Assembly: GCA_020201235.1 (NCBI GenBank)
Contig: JAIVHD010000383.1
Coordinates: 1 to 10,249, forward strand
From: Lysobacteraceae bacterium
Lineage (GTDB): Bacteria; Pseudomonadota; Gammaproteobacteria; Xanthomonadales; Wenzhouxiangellaceae
DNA: 10,249 bases
Direction of reading: 5' to 3'
Under the pieces are notes generated by a model that saw only the letters and a program-made list of their open reading frames with translations, did no database searches and was not told where the DNA came from. This document shows, one piece after another, positions 6,230 to 10,249 of the stretch. Positions within the stretch are counted from its first letter, which is position 1, and each line of letters begins with the position of its first letter. Position numbers and translations under genes: made by a program.

Positions 6230-6839
6230 GCCGCGATCGCTGAACGATTTTCTGCCGCTCGCGCCGCAGCGGCCAGGCGCGCAGGATCGACATCAATTGC
6301 TGGCGCGCGTGATTGAACTGGTCATTGACCAGGATCCAGTCAAATTCGAGGCAGGCCGAAATTTCATGGCGGGCCTCGCCGAGGCGACGCGCAATCACGT
6401 CAGGCTGGTCGGTACCGCGCGCAACCAGGCGGGCCCGAAGCGCTTCCAGAGACGGTGGCAAAATGAAAATCAGGCAGGCCTGCGGGTGGCTTTGGCGTAC
6501 CTGGGCCGCACCCTGGACATCGATTTCGAGCAGCACATCGCAGCCCTTGCCCCAAAGCTGCCGGACCCGGGCACGATCGGTGCCGTAGCCGTGACCAAAG
6601 ACCTCGGCGTGTTCCAGGTAGCGGCCCTGTGCGACGCGCTCGGTAAAGGTCGCCGGCTCGATGAAGTGATAATGCACGCCGTCGACTTCGCCACGGCGCG
6701 CGGCGCGCGTGGTGTCGGAGACCGAAAACGCCAACGATGGAAATTCCTCCAGCGCGCTGTTGATCAGGCTGGTCTTGCCGGCACCGCTGGGCGCTGCGAT
6801 GACGTACAGCTCGCCGTCGCGATCCGGGTTATTCGACAT
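6207..6839 (-). CDS. gmk: Guanylate kinase
   Basis: Gmk phosphorylates GMP (and dGMP) to the diphosphate with ATP and is essential for guanine nucleotide supply; it is also a known ppGpp-sensitive enzyme in several bacteria. The product is 210 residues, close to 207 in E. coli. The P-loop is APSGAGKTS (16-24). The GMP-binding region has SDTTRAARRGEVDGVHYHF, then LEHAEVFGHGYGTDR, LEIDVQGAAQVR, and the C-terminal FILPPS and DWILVNDQFNHA. Within TTRxxRPGE the proline is Arg here, a mild departure. An upstream in-frame ATG at 6866 exists, but ATG 6839 matches the family N-terminus and has AGG at 6846-6848. The first 11 nt overlap the 3' end of yicC, implying co-transcription and coupling. Its last codons contain the -35 of a probable promoter for rpoZ. 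Confidence 0.97.
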   Translation of the reverse strand: MSNNPDRDGELYVIAAPSGAGKTSLINSALEEFPSLAFSVSDTTRAARRGEVDGVHYHFIEPATFTERVAQGRYLEHAEVFGHGYGTDRARVRQLWGKGCDVLLEIDVQGAAQVRQSHPQACLIFILPPSLEALRARLVARGTDQPDVIARRLGEARHEISACLEFDWILVNDQFNHARQQLMSILRAWPLRRERQKIVQRSRLADLLSS

Positions 6840-7698
6840 TCTGTACCTGTTCCCGCAGCTGCTCAATCAGCACCTTCAATTCCACTGCCACGCCGGTGGT
6901 TTCGATCGCCACTGACTTCGATCCCAGCGTGTTGGCTTCGCGATTGAGTTCCTGCATCAGAAAATCCAGACGCCGGCCAACCGGCTCATCAAGTGCAACA
7001 ACCCGGCGAATTTCGGCCACGTGCGCCTCGATGCGGTCCAGTTCCTCGTCGACGTCGAGCTTGGTCAGCTGCAAAACCACTTCCTGCTCGATCCGCCCGG
7101 GCTCGAGATCCTGGCCGAGATTTTCGAGCCTTTCTTCAAAACGCGTCTGCAACGCACGCCGCACCTCGGGCAAATGATGACGCACTTTCGCGACCTGTTC
7201 GAGAATGCCGGCTAAGCGGGGTTTGAGCATATCGATGATTGCGCGGCCTTCCTGGGCACGCGCCGCCGACAGATCTTCGATGCAAGCATCGAGCAGTTTT
7301 AACGCACGCGCGCGCTCGGATTCAAAATCCAGGCGCTGCTCGATGATCAGGCCCGGCCAGGCCAGCATGCGCACCAGGTCGGGTTCGGCCGCCGAGCCCG
7401 CCATATTGGCCAGCACTTCGTGCTGGCGCAAAAGCGATTGGGCCAGCGCGGCATTGAGCTCAAGCGTTGCCGCCTGGGCCGCCGGGTCGGGCTGATAGCG
7501 CAGGTTGACCTCGATCTTGCCACGACTGAATTTTTTCTTGAAGCGCTCGCGCAACTGCGGTTCGAGAACTCGAAACTCCTCGGGCAGGCGCGGCGATACA
7601 TCGAGATAGCGCTGATTGACGCTCTTGAGCTCCCAGAGGATCTGCCCGAAAGCGGAGGACTCGCCGCGACTGGCATAGGCAGTCATGCTATGGATCAT
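6829..7698 (-). CDS. yicC: YicC family endoribonuclease/RNA-turnover protein
   Basis: YicC-like proteins are conserved endoribonucleases; E. coli YicC has been linked to PNPase-dependent degradation of the small RNA RyhB. The 289 residues match E. coli YicC (287). The N-terminus MIHSMTAYASRG with LKSVNQRYLD, PRLPEEFR and FSRGKIEVNLRY is the YicC_N pattern. The C-terminal DUF1732 end is unmistakable: RIEQEVVLQLTKLDVDEELDR, AHVAEIRRV, PVGRRLDFLMQELNREANTL and GSKS. The frame is open upstream to 7842, but ATG 7698 gives the conserved MIHSMTAY start. It is the first gene of the minus-strand run and is divergent from recG. In many gammaproteobacteria rph lies next to yicC; here rph is about 4.5 kb downstream on the same strand. 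No lesion is seen. Confidence 0.94.
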   Translation of the reverse strand: MIHSMTAYASRGESSAFGQILWELKSVNQRYLDVSPRLPEEFRVLEPQLRERFKKKFSRGKIEVNLRYQPDPAAQAATLELNAALAQSLLRQHEVLANMAGSAAEPDLVRMLAWPGLIIEQRLDFESERARALKLLDACIEDLSAARAQEGRAIIDMLKPRLAGILEQVAKVRHHLPEVRRALQTRFEERLENLGQDLEPGRIEQEVVLQLTKLDVDEELDRIEAHVAEIRRVVALDEPVGRRLDFLMQELNREANTLGSKSVAIETTGVAVELKVLIEQLREQVQNVE

Positions 7699-7829
7699 GA
7701 TGCAGTAGTCTCGAATCGAGGGCCCGTCATGGTAACTGATTGCCGCCACTGGCATCCAGCTTCCGGATCGGCCCGGCTTGCACGACCTCACCATTGCGCG
7801 GCATTCCGGCGGCGGACTGCCTGCCGGCC

Positions 7830-7857
7830 GTGAAACGGGCACAATGCGGGGTACACT
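7830..7857 (+). promoter_or_regulatory. Candidate recG promoter in the divergent yicC-recG spacer
   Basis: GTGAAA (7830-7835) and TACACT (7852-7857), each 4 of 6 to sigma-70 consensus with a 16-nt spacer, lie about 95 nt before the recG ATG. The whole spacer (7699-7950) is non-coding and must serve both directions. Just upstream of yicC it has a small inverted repeat, CTCGA-A-TCGAG, at 7710-7720. Weak evidence. Confidence 0.25.
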
Positions 7858-7950
7858 GAGACCTCAAGGCGAACAAATCCATTAAAGGGCGAAGCAACAG
7901 GGAGGATCGGCGAAGCGACGTGCATCATCCGACCCCCAACGTTTAAATCC

Positions 7951-9852
7951 ATGCCGGCCGATTCCCGTAAAAGCGCGCCCGCCAGGCGCATCGAAGATCT
8001 CCCTGGCATCGGCCCGGGGCTGGCTGCAAAATTCAGGACGCTGGGGGTCAATGATGAACACAATCTGCTATTTCATCTGCCGCTACGCTACGAGGACCGC
8101 ACCCGCCTGACCCCTATCAGTCGGCTTCGACCATCACTCACGGCGCTGGTCGAGGGGCGCGTTTGCCATCAGGAAACCCGCCAGGGTGGTCGCCGCAGCC
8201 TGCTCGTGGTCATCGAAGACGACACCGGTCAAGTGGTGCTGCGATTTTTTAATTTTTATCCCAGCCAGCAGCGCCAGTTCGCGATCGGCAACCGACTGCG
8301 CTGCTTCGGCGAGGTCCGGTTTGGGCCGGAGGGCTTCGAGATGGCCCATCCGCAATGCCAGAATCTGCGCGCCGGCCACGAGCCGATCCACCGACCCGAC
8401 CCCGGTGCCGACCTGGAGGGTCTGATCAACGGGCTGCATCCGGCGGTCCGACGGCTGGCGCTGGAAGAACTGATCGCCCACCATCTGGCACTGGCTCGGC
8501 TTAATCGAGCGCGCGCCCGGCAACACGCGCAAGCGTTATGCGACGAGGCCGGACTGGTTGGTCGCCTGCTGCGGGCATTTCCGTTCGAACCGACCGCTGC
8601 GCAAAAGCGCGTGATGACCGAAATCGGCGCCGACTTGTCCGGCACCCGGCCGATGCGGCGCCTGCTGCAAGGCGATGTCGGCTCCGGCAAAACGCTGGTG
8701 GCGGCGGCTGCCGCGGCTCAGGCAATGGGTGCCGGGGCACAGGTCGCCATTGTCGCGCCGACCGAAATTTTGGCCGAACAGCACCGGGTCAACTTCAGCG
8801 CGTGGTTTAAACCGCTGGGGATCGAACCGGTCTGGCTGGCCGGCAAGGTCACCGGCAAGAAGCGCGAGCAAACGCTGGGCGAACTGGCCGACGGTGCTGC
8901 ACTGGCGATCGGTACACATGCGCTGTTTCAGGAAGCCGTGCAGTTTCGCAATCTGTGCCTGGTCATCGTTGATGAGCAGCACCGCTTCGGCGTCGACCAA
9001 CGCCTGGCGTTGGCGGCCAAGGGCAGCCGGGACCGCCAGGTTCCGCACCAGTTGGTCATGACCGCAACGCCGATTCCGCGCACCCTGGCAATGACCGCCT
9101 ACGCGGGTCTCGAGATATCCGTGATCGACGAACTGCCGCCCGGACGCAAGCCGGTGACCACGGCGTTGATCGACGGCGAGCGCCGCGGCCAGGTGATCGA
9201 GCGCATACGAATCGCGCTGGGCGAGGGACGCCAGGCCTACTGGGTCTGCCCACTGATCGAGGAGTCCGATGCGCTCGAAGCCGAGGCGGCCGAAACCACT
9301 GCGGCCGAACTGGAACGCCAACTGCCCGGATTGCGGGTCGGGCTGATTCACGGGCGAATGAAATCGACAGACAAGACCGCCGTCATGGATGCCTTCAAGC
9401 AGGGCCACATCCGGCTGCTGGTCGCGACCACGGTCATCGAGGTCGGGGTCGATGTCAGCAACGCCAGCCTGATGATGATCGAAAACGCCGAGCGTCTCGG
9501 ACTTTCGCAATTGCACCAATTGCGTGGCCGGGTTGGCCGCGGCAGCGAAAAAGCCGCCTGCGTTCTGCTCTACAAGTCACCGGTCGGACAGCTTGCGCGA
9601 GAACGGCTGAAGGTCATGCGCGAGACGAGCGACGGTTTCAGGATTGCCGAGCGCGATCTTGAACTCCGGGGCCCGGGCGAGCTTCTGGGCCGGCGCCAAA
9701 CCGGCATGCTGCGCTTTCGCATCGCCGATCTCGGCCGCGATGCCGGGCTGATCGACCGGGTCGCGCCGCTGGCCACGGCGCTCGATCGCGACCAGGCCGA
9801 TACCCTGATCCGCCGCTGGATCGGCGACGCCGAGCAGTTTGCCGACGCCTGA
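7951..9852 (+). CDS. recG: RecG branch-migration helicase with a likely internal deletion
   Basis: RecG is a superfamily 2 double-stranded DNA translocase that regresses stalled forks and migrates Holliday junctions. The product is 633 residues; E. coli RecG has 693. The N-terminal wedge begins normally (DLPGIGPGLAAKF, LLFHLPLRYEDRT, RFFNF, GFEMAHP). The helicase part is complete: GDVGSGKT (241-248), APTEILAEQH, VIVDEQHRFG with DEQH at 341-344, TATPIPRTLAMT (371-382), HGRMK, VATTVIEVGVDV, LHQLRGRVGRG (521-531), then RDLELRGPGELLG. At residues 144-148, GHEPI runs straight into HRPDP. The roughly 60 residues normally between, including the conserved PVYPTTEG motif and the linker into the helicase domain, are missing in frame near 8383-8391. 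ATG 7951 aligns with the family start; no Shine-Dalgarno is evident. Activity is doubtful if the sequence is correct. Confidence 0.94.
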   Translation: MPADSRKSAPARRIEDLPGIGPGLAAKFRTLGVNDEHNLLFHLPLRYEDRTRLTPISRLRPSLTALVEGRVCHQETRQGGRRSLLVVIEDDTGQVVLRFFNFYPSQQRQFAIGNRLRCFGEVRFGPEGFEMAHPQCQNLRAGHEPIHRPDPGADLEGLINGLHPAVRRLALEELIAHHLALARLNRARARQHAQALCDEAGLVGRLLRAFPFEPTAAQKRVMTEIGADLSGTRPMRRLLQGDVGSGKTLVAAAAAAQAMGAGAQVAIVAPTEILAEQHRVNFSAWFKPLGIEPVWLAGKVTGKKREQTLGELADGAALAIGTHALFQEAVQFRNLCLVIVDEQHRFGVDQRLALAAKGSRDRQVPHQLVMTATPIPRTLAMTAYAGLEISVIDELPPGRKPVTTALIDGERRGQVIERIRIALGEGRQAYWVCPLIEESDALEAEAAETTAAELERQLPGLRVGLIHGRMKSTDKTAVMDAFKQGHIRLLVATTVIEVGVDVSNASLMMIENAERLGLSQLHQLRGRVGRGSEKAACVLLYKSPVGQLARERLKVMRETSDGFRIAERDLELRGPGELLGRRQTGMLRFRIADLGRDAGLIDRVAPLATALDRDQADTLIRRWIGDAEQFADA

Positions 9853-9886
9853 GCCCGGCAGACGGCTGCGCTGCCGACATCGGCAT

Positions 9887-9915
9887 TCGCCGCCAGTCCG
9901 CGCGGCTGGCGGCGA
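9887..9915. terminator. Hairpin between convergent recG and phaC
   Basis: A 10-bp perfect stem, TCGCCGCCAG (9887-9896) and CTGGCGGCGA (9906-9915), has a 9-nt loop midway between the two stop codons. Its place between convergent genes suggests a bidirectional terminator or RNA-end barrier. No U-tract follows on either strand, so it is not a textbook intrinsic terminator. Confidence 0.45.
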
Positions 9916-9924
9916 CCGGCCGGA

Positions 9925-10249
9925 TCAGGCCTTGCCGTAGCTTTTCTTGACGTAGCTGCCCGGTGCCGGCTCGATCACCGACAAATCGCCGTCGCCGGGC
10001 TGGCGCGCCGGGATGCGGCGACCGGCGTATTGCTTGATCCACTGGTTCCAGTGCGGCCACCACGAGCCTTCGTGATAATCGGCGCCTGCAATCCACTGAT
10101 CCGGATCGGCCGGCAAATCGTCGTTGGTCCAGTAGCCGTACTTGTTGGCCGACGGCGGGTTGATGACGCCGGCAATGTGGCCGGAACCGGCCAACATAAA
10201 GGTAATCGGCCCCGAGAAAATCTGCGTGGCCTTATAGACCGACGGGTAC
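9925..10249 (-). CDS. phaC: Class I poly(3-hydroxyalkanoate) synthase, C-terminal part (5' end outside window)
   Basis: PHA synthase polymerises (R)-3-hydroxyacyl-CoA into storage polyester on granule surfaces. Only the last 107 codons are present, open to the right edge. YPSVYKATQIFSGP and MLAGSGHIAGVINPP contain the catalytic histidine of the alpha/beta-hydrolase fold (GSGHIAG, the counterpart of His508 in Cupriavidus necator PhaC). They are followed by the class I tail pattern: YGYWTND, LPADPDQW, GSWWPHWNQW and EPAPGSYVKK. The catalytic Cys and Asp would lie upstream, out of view. The stop at 9925-9927 leaves 72 nt to the convergent recG stop. Its presence implies the organism stores PHA. 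Confidence 0.93.
   Translation of the reverse strand, partial: YPSVYKATQIFSGPITFMLAGSGHIAGVINPPSANKYGYWTNDDLPADPDQWIAGADYHEGSWWPHWNQWIKQYAGRRIPARQPGDGDLSVIEPAPGSYVKKSYGKA

Noticed and set aside
8536..9519. 327-codon minus-strand reading frame opposite recG
   Set aside because: Antisense to the intact helicase motifs of recG; Gln/Asp/Arg-rich composition typical of a shadow frame and no domain recognised.

Overview
The window looks like chromosomal core sequence from a GC-rich (about 60% by eye), free-living, non-enteric gammaproteobacterium. Every recognisable protein is closest in motif layout to gammaproteobacterial versions (SpoT, RpoZ, Gmk, YicC, RdgB, HemW), and a class I polyhydroxyalkanoate synthase sits at the right edge. 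I cannot name the genus. I see no tRNA, rRNA, CRISPR array, insertion sequence or phage gene.

Layout: from about 7700 down to 1, everything lies on the minus strand. In transcription order the genes are yicC (7698-6829), gmk (6839-6207), rpoZ (from 5966), spoT (5609-3489), a 2-oxoglutarate/Fe(II) oxygenase remnant (3492-3061), ridA (2888-2496), rph (2308-1677), rdgB (1671-1066) and hemW (913 to beyond the left edge). recG (7951-9852) is divergent from yicC on the plus strand. It converges with phaC, whose 3' end (9925 to the right edge) is on the minus strand. Tight overlaps (yicC/gmk 11 nt, spoT/oxygenase 4 nt) and the 5-nt rph-rdgB gap suggest operonic transcription, with a likely internal promoter at the end of gmk feeding rpoZ-spoT.

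Function: gmk, rpoZ and spoT form the classical guanine-nucleotide/(p)ppGpp neighbourhood. Gmk makes GDP, omega forms part of a ppGpp site on RNA polymerase, and SpoT makes and degrades ppGpp. ridA clears reactive enamines/imines. rph, rdgB and hemW handle tRNA 3' trimming, removal of non-canonical purine triphosphates and haem trafficking. recG remodels stalled replication forks.

The striking point is that four of the eleven genes appear to lack an internal block while their flanks are well conserved. rph lacks about 31 codons and is frameshifted. rpoZ lacks its conserved second half and is frameshifted. The oxygenase lacks its catalytic core but stays in frame. recG lacks about 60 codons before its helicase domain but stays in frame. 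spoT, hemW, rdgB, yicC, gmk and ridA look complete. This is either real, clustered gene decay or, at least as likely, an assembly artefact such as collapsed scaffold gaps; the sequence alone cannot decide. I found no convincing novel defence, mobile or biosynthetic system.
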